Shown here one piece after another: positions 43,064 to 52,088 of a DNA stretch of 64,000 bases. Numbering within the stretch: the first letter of the stretch is position 1; the number at the start of each line of letters is the position of its first letter. The notes beneath the pieces are model-generated. The model was not told where the DNA came from, made no database searches, and saw only the letters and a list, made by a program, of their open reading frames with translations. The DNA comes from an uncultured Prevotellaceae bacterium. Lineage in GTDB: Bacteria; Bacteroidota; Bacteroidia; Bacteroidales; Bacteroidaceae. The position numbers and the translations under genes were made by a program. The stretch covers positions 84,081 to 148,080 of the forward strand of contig CACYPF010000011.1 in the NCBI GenBank assembly GCA_902776195.1, read 5' to 3'.

Positions 43064-43963
43064 ATGGAAAAAATCCTCAGAGTCCACAACGTTAACGACT
43101 ATGCCCATTATATTGGTGCACCTGAGTTACATCCGCTCGTCTCGGTCATCCACTACGACGAGTTAGAACACTGTCGCCACTCCCTCAACAACTATGATGT
43201 CTATGCCCTGTTTATCGGAGACGAGGAATTGGAAGACCTCTCGTATGGTCAACTCCAGTACGTCCTGCAACGCCATGCGCTGATGACGGTCTCTCCGGGA
43301 CAGATAGGAGGCAAGACCGATACAGGTGAGGAAATCCATACCAAGGGCTGGGCTCTGCTCTTCGACACTGAGCTGTTGCGAGACACGGAACTGGGTCGTC
43401 GCATCTCTGGCTATACCTTTTTCTCCTACAATATTAGTGAAGCCTTACTGCTGACCGATGAACAACGGCAGAGCATCGTCAATCTGCTGGAACAGATTCG
43501 ACAGGAACTGCTTCACGAGGAGGATGTCCACACCCTTCGCATCGTCACCTCACAGATCGAACAGGTCTTGGAACTCGTGGCACGTTACTATACACAACAG
43601 CTCTCCACATCGGTCAAATCGACAAACTCCGACCTGCTACCACGCTTCGAACATCTGCTCCATCAGTATTATGACCATCATCTGCAGCAAGAAAACGGGT
43701 TGCCTACAGTGAAATATTGTGCTCAGCAACTGTTCCTGTCACCCAACTATTTCGGTGATCTCATCCGTGAACTGACTGGCGGCACTGCCTCATCACACAT
43801 CCGTCGCTTTATTTTGCAGCGTGCCCAGCAATTGCTCATCAGCGGTGCCACTATCACCGAGACTGCTGAGCGACTGGGATTTGAATATCCGCAGCATTTT
43901 ACCCGAATGTTCAAAAAACATTTTGGAATTACCCCTTCCGAATATATCAACAATCTACCATAA
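43064..43963 (+). CDS. AraC-family transcriptional regulator 2
   Basis: 299 residues from ATG 43064. It parallels regulator 1 throughout: sensor part with IGAPELHPLVSVIHYDELEH and VSPGQIGGKTDTGEEIHTKG, DNA-binding part with VKYCAQQLFLSPNYFGDLIR, ATITETAERLGFEYPQHFTR and FGITPSEYIN. The two regulators bracket the exported cyclophilin-like and hydrolase genes, so a duplication followed by specialisation is likely. The LUD-domain gene follows 15 bases later. Confidence 0.9.
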   Translation: MEKILRVHNVNDYAHYIGAPELHPLVSVIHYDELEHCRHSLNNYDVYALFIGDEELEDLSYGQLQYVLQRHALMTVSPGQIGGKTDTGEEIHTKGWALLFDTELLRDTELGRRISGYTFFSYNISEALLLTDEQRQSIVNLLEQIRQELLHEEDVHTLRIVTSQIEQVLELVARYYTQQLSTSVKSTNSDLLPRFEHLLHQYYDHHLQQENGLPTVKYCAQQLFLSPNYFGDLIRELTGGTASSHIRRFILQRAQQLLISGATITETAERLGFEYPQHFTRMFKKHFGITPSEYINNLP

Positions 43964-43978
43964 GCACATCATTAAAAT

Positions 43979-44617
43979 ATGACACCACAAGAAGAGAGAA
44001 ATCAGAAACTGGCAGAAAGGATGATTAAGAATCTGAACCGCCGTAACATGGAAGCTTTCTACTGTCCTACTGGTAAAGAAGCAGTGATGAAGGTTTCAGA
44101 ACTCATAGCCGATGGAAGTACCGTAACATGGGGAGGAACGGTAACAGTTCGTCATCTTGGTATTCCTGAAGTATTGAAAGAGAGAGAGACACTCAATGTC
44201 CTTGACCGTGATGCCATAGAGACCCCAGAGGAAAAGGAAGCGATGTATCTCAGGGCTTTCACTGCAGATGTGTACCTGACAAGTGCCAATGCCATTTCGG
44301 AAGATGGGGTTATTGTGAATATCGACGGCAATGGCAATCGTGTGGCGGCTATCACCTGGGGACCGAAAAAGGTCATCTTCGTCATCGGGCTTAACAAGGT
44401 TGCCCAGACGGTAGAGGCAGCTTTGGCAAGGGCAAGAAGTACAGCATCACCCACCAATGCCCAACGTTTCGACATTAAGACACCCTGCAGGACAGACGGT
44501 ACATGTCATAACTGCAATTCACCAGAGAGCATTTGCAGCTACGTTCATTTCCTAAGAAACAGCAGGAACAAGGGACGACATGTCGTTGTTCTTGTTGGCG
44601 AAAATTTAGGCTATTAG
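43979..44617 (+). CDS. LUD-domain protein (LutC/YkgG-like)
   Basis: 212-residue cytosolic protein with the LUD (DUF162) domain found in lactate-utilisation proteins. Motifs are EAFYCPTGKEAVMKVSELIA, GSTVTWGGTVTVRHLGI, YLTSANAISEDGVIVNIDGN and KKVIFVIGLNKVAQTVEAAL. A cysteine cluster near the C-terminus (CRTDGTCHNCNSPESIC) could bind a metal or an iron-sulfur centre and is not part of the core LUD domain. No LutA or LutB partner is present. It is probably cotranscribed with AraC regulator 2. Confidence 0.85.
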   Translation: MTPQEERNQKLAERMIKNLNRRNMEAFYCPTGKEAVMKVSELIADGSTVTWGGTVTVRHLGIPEVLKERETLNVLDRDAIETPEEKEAMYLRAFTADVYLTSANAISEDGVIVNIDGNGNRVAAITWGPKKVIFVIGLNKVAQTVEAALARARSTASPTNAQRFDIKTPCRTDGTCHNCNSPESICSYVHFLRNSRNKGRHVVVLVGENLGY

Positions 44618-44622
44618 AATTC

Positions 44623-47325
44623 CTATATGATCAGTTTCACGCGGAAGCCACGCTTGGTGGGTTCCTCAATCACCTGAAGACACTGTGCGGAAAGTTCGCT
44701 TCGCTGGGTGTCGCTCAACGGCGTGTCGGTCATCTTCTCCACCATGAAGTCAAGGGCGGTGACCAGCGACTGCTCACTATGGGTAATGCGCACGGTGATG
44801 GGCCGGTACGGTGCCATCGCACCAGATAGCATCTGGTCTGTGAGCCGGTGAGCCATCTCCTCCTTCTCGCTGATGCCGTACTTGTGGCAGAAGGCACTGA
44901 TGGTGGAGTGCATGCCCAGAAAGTCGAAGTCGGAACCGCTAATCTCAAACACCTCCTTGCGGATGCGTTGGATAAAGGCTTTGGTGGCACTGTGTATGGG
45001 GTTCTCAAAGATTTGCTCTGGTGAGCCATCCTCATGGATATACCCGTCATACATGAAGAAGAGGCGTGTCGAGACATCGTGGGCAAACTTCATTTCGTGA
45101 GTGACGATGAGCATCGTCATACCCTCCTGCGCCAGTTGACGAATAACGCTGAGCACCTCGCCAACCATCGTCGGGTCAAGAGCCGACGTGGGTTCGTCAA
45201 AGAGGATAACCTCGGGGTTCATGGCTAAGGCACGGGCAATGGCCACACGCTGTTTCTGACCGCCAGAGAGACTCGACGGGTAGACATCTGCCTTCTCAGC
45301 GAGTCCAACCTTGCGCAGCAGAGTCAGTCCCTCTTTACGCGCTTCCTCCTCCGACTGGTGAAGCAGTTGACAAGGTGCAAAGATGACGTTCTCCAGCACA
45401 GTCTTATGTTCGAAGAGGTTGAACGACTGGAACACCATGCCCATCTTCTGACGCAGTCTGTTGACGGGATACCCCTTGGCGAGGATGTCCTTCCCGTTGA
45501 CGATGATGCTGCCGCCACTGGGTTGCTCCAACAGGTTCAGACATCGCAGAAAGGTACTTTTGCCCGTGCCCGACGGTCCGATAATGGAGATGACTTCGCC
45601 ACGATGGATGTCGACTGAGATGTCACGCAGCACATCAAGACTGCCATAGCTCTTGCGGAGGTGCACGATTTTAAGTGAAGTATCAAGAGGGGAGGATGAA
45701 GAGTTTGCTACATCCGCTGTAGTGTTGCGCTTGCGGCGGATGAAGAACCATGCACTACCACCTATGATTAAAATCAGGAAAGCTCCAGCAAAAAAGAATA
45801 TGCTTTTTTCCTTCTCAGGGTGAATCTGGGTCTGTTGGGATTGGGAAGAGAGTATTCCAATCTCTCCTTTCCGTGTGATGAACAGAATGTACGAATCGAC
45901 ATAGCCGTCGGAGAAGAGCACTTGTTTCTGTCGCTCCTCAGTGACACTGATAGCCCCCATTGCCATATCTGCCTTACCCGTCTGCACGGCGGGAATCTGG
46001 GCGGCGAAGTCCATCACGAGAAATTCCAGTTTGTAGTTGCGCTGGTTTGCCCACTCTGTCAGGAGGGCTGGTTCCAAACCAGACAATTTTCCAGAATTGA
46101 TGAAATTGAATGGTGGCATTGTGGGATAGGTTGCCACACGCAGGGTGCGTCCCGTGCCCACCTGTTCAGGTATCGCCATTGCCGAAGGGTCGTCAGACTT
46201 TTGCCAGCGGTCATAAACCTTCTGGTATGTGCCGTCACGGCGGATGTCGGCAAGGAATCTGTTGAAGTCCTGCTGAAGGGCTGTGTTGTCCTTCCTAAAG
46301 ATAGCACCAATAGGGATATTCCCCAGTCCGGCACTTACCGAGTCAACCTTGTCGGCTATTTCCCTACTGAAATTCAAGGTCAGGCTCTCACTGCCCGCCA
46401 CATCCAGCTTACCGTTCTCCAAGGCAGCCAGCAAATCGGTTTGTGAGGTCATACGGAGGATGTCGGCATCGGGAGCCATGCTGGTGACGGCAAGGTCCTG
46501 TACGCTGCCTATGATAACGCCGACACTCTTGCCTTTAAGTGCCTTGAATACGGGAGGAATCTCAGTTTCGGCTACAGACTTTACAGGCTCCTCTTCCGAC
46601 AGATAGCCAGCCATTCCCATTAACAACAACAGCACAGCCGCCGCAATACCTTTCACGCGCTGACGCTGTACCAACGACTGCAGCAAGAGTCCGATGAGCC
46701 ATGCCGCGACAAAGTAAATAATCGCAGTCAGGATAAGGGGGAAGAAGGCATCAAACGTCCGCGAGCGTATCAGGTCGGAGGCACGTGTCATGTCGGCAAC
46801 GGCGATATAGCCCACGATACTCGTGCCTTTCAGCAGACTTATTATCTCGCCTTGATAGACGGGCATCACCGCCCTGACTACCTGTGGCAGCACAACATGG
46901 AAAAACGTCTGTCGCCGGGTGAAACCAAGTGCCAGACCAGCCTCCGTCTGTCCACGGTCGATTCCCTGGATGGTGGTGCGCAGCATCTCGCTGATGTATG
47001 CCGCTGTGTTCATGGCGAAGGTGACGATAGCGACCACGATACCCGTAGCGTCCATCGGTGCCATCACCACATAGTACATCAGCATGAGCAGCACAAGCAC
47101 CGGTGTGCCTCGCATCAGGTCGATATACACTTTAGCTATACGCTGCAGATATCGTCTGCGACTCATGCGCATCCAACACACCAGTCCACCTAAAAGCGTA
47201 CCTAAAACGGTTGCAAAGAGTGTGATAAGAAGCGTCACCTGCAAACCATCGAGAATCATTTGATATCGATTCTCCACTAACAGATTATTGCTAAAACTAT
47301 CTACTATATTTTCTATTAACCTCAT
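44623..47325 (-). CDS. One-polypeptide amino-acid ABC importer with permuted binding domain
   Basis: 900 residues holding a whole polar-amino-acid importer. Residues 1-220 form a HisM/GlnP-type permease with the EAA loop [19 protein letters not shown] (about 130-148). A helix near 226-241 leads to a solute-binding region at about 260-487 and a further membrane helix at 508-529. An ATPase follows at 551-790: Walker A GPSGTGKS (583-590), LSGGQ (686-690), Walker B VILFDEP, H743. About 105 residues of unknown type end the protein. The binding region is reversed relative to GlnH: the C-lobe half ([11 protein letters not shown] to [11 protein letters not shown], 264-374) comes first and the N-lobe half ([14 protein letters not shown] to [16 protein letters not shown], 395-487) second. 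A minus-strand -7 box is at 47400-47407. Confidence 0.9.
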   Translation of the reverse strand: MRLIENIVDSFSNNLLVENRYQMILDGLQVTLLITLFATVLGTLLGGLVCWMRMSRRRYLQRIAKVYIDLMRGTPVLVLLMLMYYVVMAPMDATGIVVAIVTFAMNTAAYISEMLRTTIQGIDRGQTEAGLALGFTRRQTFFHVVLPQVVRAVMPVYQGEIISLLKGTSIVGYIAVADMTRASDLIRSRTFDAFFPLILTAIIYFVAAWLIGLLLQSLVQRQRVKGIAAAVLLLLMGMAGYLSEEEPVKSVAETEIPPVFKALKGKSVGVIIGSVQDLAVTSMAPDADILRMTSQTDLLAALENGKLDVAGSESLTLNFSREIADKVDSVSAGLGNIPIGAIFRKDNTALQQDFNRFLADIRRDGTYQKVYDRWQKSDDPSAMAIPEQVGTGRTLRVATYPTMPPFNFINSGKLSGLEPALLTEWANQRNYKLEFLVMDFAAQIPAVQTGKADMAMGAISVTEERQKQVLFSDGYVDSYILFITRKGEIGILSSQSQQTQIHPEKEKSIFFFAGAFLILIIGGSAWFFIRRKRNTTADVANSSSSPLDTSLKIVHLRKSYGSLDVLRDISVDIHRGEVISIIGPSGTGKSTFLRCLNLLEQPSGGSIIVNGKDILAKGYPVNRLRQKMGMVFQSFNLFEHKTVLENVIFAPCQLLHQSEEEARKEGLTLLRKVGLAEKADVYPSSLSGGQKQRVAIARALAMNPEVILFDEPTSALDPTMVGEVLSVIRQLAQEGMTMLIVTHEMKFAHDVSTRLFFMYDGYIHEDGSPEQIFENPIHSATKAFIQRIRKEVFEISGSDFDFLGMHSTISAFCHKYGISEKEEMAHRLTDQMLSGAMAPYRPITVRITHSEQSLVTALDFMVEKMTDTPLSDTQRSELSAQCLQVIEEPTKRGFRVKLII

Positions 47326-47399
47326 ATCTATTGCAAATATTAATGATAAATCCGTTGCAGATTCCGCATACTAAAGCAATATGGTCTGCATAAGTGGTG

Positions 47400-47407
47400 C
47401 AAAGATA
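47400..47407 (-). promoter_or_regulatory. -7 box of fused ABC importer gene
   Basis: TATCTTTG on the minus strand, with TTTG 17 bases upstream of it, about 75 bases before the ATG. Confidence 0.5.
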
Positions 47408-47435
47408 CTTAAAATTTCGTAGACCAAAGAATAAT

Positions 47436-48437
47436 TTACTTAGAAATCGTGTCCGAGTTCTGGTTGAATGAGAGCAGCATGGACAGCGCAAGGACACCGA
47501 AGATGACGGCAAGACTGACCGGGGTAGACACCTCTATGTGAGGAATGTTCAAGTTCAGACCTACGACTGCACCCAGACCATTGATATACTCGTTCATAGC
47601 AAGCAGCATCTTGATGCCGACGAAAATAAGGATGATACCCAGTCCGTACTTCAAATACTTGAAGTATTTTGCCACAGCAGCCAGTGCAAAATACAGGGCA
47701 CGGAGTCCGAGAATGGCAAAGATGTTGGAGGTGAGCACAATAAACGGGTCGCGGCTGACGCTGAAGACAGCAGGAATACTGTCAACAGCAAAGGCGACAT
47801 CGGTAGTCTCGATGACCAACAATGCGACAAACAACGGTGTCGCCATACGCCGTCCGTTCTCAACGATGAAGAAGCGGTCGCCATGCATTCGGTCGGTCAC
47901 TGGATAGAGTTTGCGGAACCACCGCACGATGATGTTCTGTGACGGGTCAGATAGCTCGTTGTCATCGTGGGTAAACATCTTACCACCCGTATAGAGCAGG
48001 AACAGTCCGAAGAGTCCTAACACCCATTCGAAGCGCTCCACCATTGCAGCACCGGCAAAGATGAAGATGCTGCGCAACACCAGGGCACCAAAGATCCCCC
48101 AGAAGAGCACCTCATGCTGATACTTGCGCTCTATGCCAAAAAAGGAGAATAGCATAAGAAACACAAACAGGTTGTCCATCGACAGCGACTTCTCTATCAG
48201 GTAGCCTGCCAGAAACTCCAGCGCCATCTCATGAGAGTCGCCAGGATAGAAGAAATAGATACCTGCGCAGAACAACAGGGATACACCTATCCACACGGCG
48301 GTCATCTTGAGTGCTTCGCCTACTTTCACCTCATGCTGTCCTTTCTTTCCGAACATCTTCAGGTCGGCAACCAACATGAGCAATACTAACACATAGAAAA
48401 CAATCCAAGCCCAAAAAGGCAATACCATTAAATTCAT
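47436..48437 (-). CDS. TerC/Alx-family integral membrane protein
   Basis: 333 residues with about nine membrane segments. Family motifs are EFLAGYLIEKSLSMDNLFVF, LFWGIFGALVLRSIFIFAG, VIETTDVAFAVDSIPAVFSV and FAILGLRALYFALAAVAKYF, with conserved acidic residues in the membrane. TerC/Alx proteins are linked to manganese export and tellurite resistance in other bacteria. A minus-strand TAATTTTG box at 48443-48450 ends 5 bases before the ATG, so the transcript may be leaderless. It stands alone upstream of the ABC importer. Confidence 0.9.
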   Translation of the reverse strand: MNLMVLPFWAWIVFYVLVLLMLVADLKMFGKKGQHEVKVGEALKMTAVWIGVSLLFCAGIYFFYPGDSHEMALEFLAGYLIEKSLSMDNLFVFLMLFSFFGIERKYQHEVLFWGIFGALVLRSIFIFAGAAMVERFEWVLGLFGLFLLYTGGKMFTHDDNELSDPSQNIIVRWFRKLYPVTDRMHGDRFFIVENGRRMATPLFVALLVIETTDVAFAVDSIPAVFSVSRDPFIVLTSNIFAILGLRALYFALAAVAKYFKYLKYGLGIILIFVGIKMLLAMNEYINGLGAVVGLNLNIPHIEVSTPVSLAVIFGVLALSMLLSFNQNSDTISK

Positions 48438-48442
48438 GGGCG

Positions 48443-48450
48443 CAAAATTA
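48443..48450 (-). promoter_or_regulatory. -7 box of terC-like gene
   Basis: On the minus strand TAATTTTG, then CGCCC, then ATG. The 5-base gap equals that seen at the calcium ATPase. Confidence 0.55.
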
Positions 48451-48590
48451 CATATAATTATAACAATAGCACCGATACTGCGATTACGATTAGGTTACAA
48501 TTTCCATGATTTAACCCAAATTCCTCATATTGCTTATACTTTTAGCAACTTGTCACACAAATTGCTCCTAAACTTTCAAAAAGGAAGGTC

Positions 48591-49286
48591 TTATTTTTGA
48601 AACATCATCCGCTCTAATTCATAGACACGTGTAATCTCAAAGTGAATCTTTGGTCTGTCATAATACTCGCTACTTTCGCCTAAATCAAAGACGTCACAAC
48701 AAGACGTGGCTGTTTGGCTGTTGAATTTCCAAAGGTTCAGATAGTAGTGCATAAAGCAATACTCATCACTGACTTTGGTTACGTAGAAAGGATGATCTTC
48801 TGAGCCATCGCCAGTCATTGCTATTGTGTTATAGATTCTCATTGCTCTCTTGAAGTATGGTTTTGCATCTTCTAACGTCACTCCACTATTTTGCGTAGAA
48901 TCTTTTGCCATTACATAGAGCACATGCCCCATGGTATTAAGGGCATTTAGGTTAAGAGGATTTATATCCAACATCTTTTTAGCTGTTGCGAGACATTCTT
49001 TTAACAAGCCTTGCTCTTTCTGCTTGTACATATCTGTTTTGAGCCCATCCTCTTCATCATTCGATAGAAACGACTGACCATAAAAAGCCAGGATTCTATC
49101 TTGATAGGTTAACGTCGTATCAAGATTTGTCGCTGACAGTCTCATCACTAAGTCTTTCACACGTTGTGGGTTATCTTTCACTTCGTTACTTATCTTTTTC
49201 CAGTCAACAGGCATTAATTTTCTTTCCTGTGCAACAGCATTTACAGACATAAAGAAAACCATCACAAAAAAGCACAACTGCCTCAT
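48591..49286 (-). CDS. Secreted DUF4919-like protein
   Basis: 231 residues with a signal peptide (MRQLCFFVMVFFMSVNAVAQ). The mature protein is helical and TPR-like (LLKECLATAKKMLDINPLNL, AKPYFKRAMRIYNTIAMTG) and includes the DUF4919-type stretches RLSATNLDTTLTYQDRILAF and DHPFYVTKVSDEYCFMHYYL (family recalled, not searched). Function unknown. It lies 30 bases downstream of the flavin-reductase-like gene on the same strand and may share its transcript. Confidence 0.7.
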   Translation of the reverse strand: MRQLCFFVMVFFMSVNAVAQERKLMPVDWKKISNEVKDNPQRVKDLVMRLSATNLDTTLTYQDRILAFYGQSFLSNDEEDGLKTDMYKQKEQGLLKECLATAKKMLDINPLNLNALNTMGHVLYVMAKDSTQNSGVTLEDAKPYFKRAMRIYNTIAMTGDGSEDHPFYVTKVSDEYCFMHYYLNLWKFNSQTATSCCDVFDLGESSEYYDRPKIHFEITRVYELERMMFQK

Positions 49287-49316
49287 ATTCGTATTATCGT
49301 TCTAAAACTAACACGA

Positions 49317-50039
49317 TTACTTCACCTCACGCTCTTGAATAGCCTTGCCTGAACCCCAGGCGGTGCCAACCTTCTCACCAACAACACGGTATTCGTTCTT
49401 GGCAGAGTCGAAAATGACGGGCTGAAGTTTCGAGAGGTCAATGTTACCCTCCTCGTCAAGGATGCTCTCGTCAGCACTCATGTTGACAACCTCGCCAACC
49501 ACACGGGCACCACCATTCTCATCCTCATCAAAGGTAATGACCTTGCACTCCAGCGTCAGCTTGTACTCGTTGATGATAGGTGCGTCCACATTGGGACTTG
49601 GAGTAATGGTGAAACCAGCCTTGGCGACCTTGTCAGGCACGTCATTACCAGAAACGATACCGAAGTAGTCGCTCTGTACGATGTCATCCTTGGTGGCGAA
49701 GCTAATAGTAAAAGCTTTCTTCAGACGGATATTGTCCGTTGTCTTGTGCTTGGAGAGTTCAAAGGTGATGTGCTTCGGACCACACTGACCACCCCATGCT
49801 GCCATCATCACATCAGGATTCTTTTTCTCATCCCATGTGGCAATCATGATGGCGGGCAACGGTGTGATAACAGCCTTGTCGCTGAAGTTCTTGCGACCCT
49901 CAACGGCTTTTACCTCCACTTTCTCCTTCGTAGGATTCTCATTCACGTTTGACTCACTCTTCTGCTCCTTATTTCCACAGGCGGCGATGAGCAGTGCACC
50001 TGTCAGCGCGAGGGCTGATGTTCTCATTAAACTCTTCAT
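49317..50039 (-). CDS. Flavin-reductase-like lipoprotein
   Basis: 240 residues. The first 21 form a lipoprotein signal (ALALTGALLIAAC) followed by a Lys/Glu/Asn-rich tether of about 30 residues. The rest matches the FMN-binding split-barrel of flavin-reductase-like proteins: VITPLPAIMIATWDEKKNPD, MMAAWGGQCGPKHITFELSK, FTISFATKDDIVQSDYFGIV and YKLTLECKVI. Members of this fold bind FMN in the cytosol, so an outer-membrane lipoprotein form is notable. It is the upstream neighbour of the DUF4919-like gene. Whether it binds flavin outside the cytosol is unknown. Confidence 0.8.
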   Translation of the reverse strand: MKSLMRTSALALTGALLIAACGNKEQKSESNVNENPTKEKVEVKAVEGRKNFSDKAVITPLPAIMIATWDEKKNPDVMMAAWGGQCGPKHITFELSKHKTTDNIRLKKAFTISFATKDDIVQSDYFGIVSGNDVPDKVAKAGFTITPSPNVDAPIINEYKLTLECKVITFDEDENGGARVVGEVVNMSADESILDEEGNIDLSKLQPVIFDSAKNEYRVVGEKVGTAWGSGKAIQEREVK

Positions 50040-50104
50040 ATCGGATGAATATTATCAATGTGTTACTTTTTACTTTTCTTATACTATTACCTGATTCCTT
50101 TATT

Positions 50105-50413
50105 TTACCTCAAAATTTTACGGATGACCCTACAAGGGTTGCCTACTGCCATCGAGTCAGAGGGGATATCCTTAACAACCACGCTTCCTGCACCGATGAT
50201 ACAGCGGTCGCCAATAGTTACTCCTGGGCATACCGTCGATGATTCAGGAATGTCGGGAATCAGCTCTTCTATCGTCTGCCGGTAGTCTTCGTCCTCGACG
50301 GTCATGGTTTGCAGTTTTGCGCAAATATGCTTGGCTCTGTAATAACTTGTCAGGCATTCCTCACTTGTAAAGTCATAGAACTCTTCACTGCGCATCTTTT
50401 CAAATTCTGTCAT
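50105..50413 (-). pseudogene. Sugar O-acetyltransferase with internal deletion
   Basis: 102 residues. The start ([35 protein letters not shown]) is the N-terminal cap of maltose-type O-acetyltransferases and the end ([34 protein letters not shown]) is the last coil of the left-handed beta-helix. Full-length relatives, including two in this window, have about 80 more residues of hexapeptide coils between them. The frame is kept. In intact relatives a TVCP-like stretch occurs near both break points (recalled), which would allow slippage. The active-site histidine region is lost, so it is probably inactive. Confidence 0.8.
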
Positions 50414-50498
50414 AGCTGTTTATTTTTATTTACCAACTCTATCGCTTCCTTGCCTGTGAAAGCTGTTGGCGTTTACGTCTCATCTCTCTGAATTCCAT
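50410..50498 (-). pseudogene. Remnant of pyridoxamine-phosphate-oxidase-like gene
   Basis: Two short pieces in different frames remain. The first codons read MEFREMRRKRQQLSQ, the usual start of Bacteroidales PNPOx-like flavoproteins. The last codons read [15 protein letters not shown] and end in a TGA that overlaps the acetyltransferase ATG. The roughly 130 codons between are gone. The ATGA overlap shows that this was once the upstream gene of an operon with the acetyltransferase. Confidence 0.65.
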
Positions 50499-50600
50499 TA
50501 CGAAATTGTTTTTAGTCCGACAATTGACGCAATGAGCGTCGTAAGAAAGAACAGTCGCCAGAATGTGGCTGGTTCGCGGAACGCGAAATTCCAGTTCATT

Positions 50601-50690
50601 ACTCAAACCTTTCTATGGCGATGCAAAGATACGAATAAGCGAGCGAAAAGCAAAAGAAAAGCTGGTTTTCTTTTGTTTTTCGAGTGGAAC
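50601..50690. repeat. Repeat family R1, second locus
   Basis: Shares CTCAAACC, a GGCGATGCAAAGATACGAAT core and a hairpin with the copies at 4751 and 52335. On the minus strand TTTG (50651-50654), a 19-base spacer and TATCTTTG (50624-50631) form a consensus promoter directed at the PNPOx and acetyltransferase remnants. CGAAAAGCAAAAGAAAA and GTTTTCTTTTGTTTTTCG (50644-50682) form a long hairpin. Confidence 0.8.
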
Positions 50691-50794
50691 ATCATGTGTT
50701 ATTAAAACATATTAAAACTTTGGGCAAAAGTACTCATTTTACTGCAAATTTACTATTTTTGCAGCAATTATTAAAATAGTTTAGGAAATTTGAG

Positions 50795-50935
50795 ATGGCA
50801 CACTTCGGACAGTCTGACGATTACAGACGTAATGAGCTGATACGGGTCATTGAGCATTCTGTAGAAAAACTAACGCTTCAGGAGCTGGAGGCTCTATATT
50901 ATGACATGAGTACGAAAAATTATATTAACGATTGA
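50795..50935 (+). CDS. Small hypothetical protein (46 residues)
   Basis: A 46-residue protein starting MAHFGQSDDYRRNELIRVIE and ending in LTLQELEALYYDMSTKNYIND. It is charged and helical, without a signal. A possible -7 box, TATTTTTG, lies at about 50754-50761, and the DUF2271 gene starts 19 bases after the stop, so the two are likely cotranscribed. I do not know a named family, though similar short LELEALYYDM-type proteins occur in Bacteroidales (recalled). Its length is below common gene-calling cutoffs. Confidence 0.6.
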   Translation: MAHFGQSDDYRRNELIRVIEHSVEKLTLQELEALYYDMSTKNYIND

Positions 50936-50954
50936 TAAATATAAAAACTAAACG

Positions 50955-51533
50955 ATGAAGAAGTATTTTATAGCAATGATGGCAGCCATGCTGCTCAGTA
51001 TGCCTGCAATGGCGCAAGGTAAGAAGGTCAAGAGCCTTGAAGTGTCGTTCAACTATCAGAAGCAGGCAGGTCCTGGTTCCAACCAGTATGCCGTATGGAT
51101 TGAGAATGAGAAGGGTGAAGTGGTAAAAACACTCTTCGTGACCTCCTTCACTACCAAAGGACGTGTGCGTGGAAACGAAAAGCCCATGCGTGGTTATGTA
51201 AAGCGTCCCAACTGTGTGCCGACATGGGTAAAGACCGTAAAAGCCAATGACCTCAGTGACCAGCAACTGGATGCGGTGACAGGTGCCACTCCCAAGGCAG
51301 GAGGCAGGCAGACCTTCATCTGGGACTTCACTGACCAGCAGGGAAAGAAAGTCAAGAAGGGCAAGTACCGTGTGATGATGGAAGCCACGCTCTATCAAGC
51401 CAGCGACATCATCTACTCTGGCACGTTCTCTACTCAGGACAAAGCAGGTAACGTGGTGCTCACCTCGAAACTTACGGAGCCAAAAGAAAGTCATCAGGGC
51501 ATGATAACAGACGTAAAGGCTATACTGAAATAG
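50955..51533 (+). CDS. Secreted DUF2271 protein
   Basis: 192 residues with a signal peptide (MKKYFIAMMAAMLLSMPAMAQ). The mature part fits DUF2271: YQKQAGPGSNQYAVWIENEK, VKTLFVTSFTTKGRVRGN, KRPNCVPTWVKTVKAND, AVTGATPKAGGRQTFIWDFT and GKYRVMMEATLYQASDIIYS. The GATP and WDFT motifs are typical. DUF2271 proteins are often found near flavin-transfer and redox genes, which fits the neighbourhood, but the function is not established. It is probably cotranscribed with the 46-residue protein. Confidence 0.82.
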   Translation: MKKYFIAMMAAMLLSMPAMAQGKKVKSLEVSFNYQKQAGPGSNQYAVWIENEKGEVVKTLFVTSFTTKGRVRGNEKPMRGYVKRPNCVPTWVKTVKANDLSDQQLDAVTGATPKAGGRQTFIWDFTDQQGKKVKKGKYRVMMEATLYQASDIIYSGTFSTQDKAGNVVLTSKLTEPKESHQGMITDVKAILK

Positions 51534-51578
51534 ACGGTTATCTCTGTTTGTTGAATATATCACCCCCTTTTACGGATT

Positions 51579-51677
51579 TTACAACATCTTCTTCATACTC
51601 CAACTACCCATGATCTTTCCGTCGTTGGCAATCTTCTCTGAATGAAACACCTCGAAACCGCGACGGCGGTAAAAGGC
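51579..51677 (-). pseudogene. GNAT acetyltransferase remnant (C-terminus)
   Basis: The last 30 or so codons of a GNAT enzyme (FYRRRGFEVFHSEKIANDGK and WSMKKML) remain. The frame then runs into repeat R2 at 51677, marking the truncation point. Confidence 0.65.
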
Positions 51678-51726
51678 AAAATTAGTCAATTCTGATAAAT
51701 TCCCGTGAATATTGCGTAACTTTAAC
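51677..51726. repeat. Repeat family R2, copy A
   Basis: Core TGATAAATTCCCGTGAATAT, followed by GCGTAACTTTAAC. Related copies are at 55151 and 59404. Its minus-strand -7 box is TAATTTTG. The distal part of the repeat (GTTACCGAC...GAAGGGCATTC) resumes at about 51860-51898 after the MITE. Confidence 0.8.
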
Positions 51727-51849
51727 TTTCGCAAAAACATGTATGTTATATGTATGTTATATGTTTGAACAACATATAACATGGCTCAAACCCTTTGTAC
51801 AAGGACATTTGCGCCCTGTCATGTTATAAGGTTATATGTTTTTGCGAAA
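51727..51849. mobile_element. MITE-like element, 123 bp with 14-bp terminal inverted repeats
   Basis: Ends are the perfect 14-bp inverted repeats TTTCGCAAAAACAT (51727-51740) and ATGTTTTTGCGAAA (51836-51849). Inside, ATGTTATATGTT and AACATATAACAT (51754-51782) form a perfect 12-bp stem. No coding capacity. It interrupts repeat R2: compare copy B at 55151-55245, which lacks it. Confidence 0.75.
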
Positions 51850-52088
51850 TTCATGAAAATCAGTTACCGACAGAAGGGCATTCAGTTACCGACTGAAGCC
51901 CACTTTCCTACCGATTAAAGCCTGTTTTCATTACGATTAAAGCCTCCATTTGACGGAGATGCCCCGCATTCCTCACTCCGATATCTGTTATAGGGGTATT
52001 CCGATATCTCCCATGAGTGATGGGAAGCATCCCCATGAGGGTAAAGGAGATATTACCAAGGGGCTTGGCAATAATCCCCAAGCCCCAC

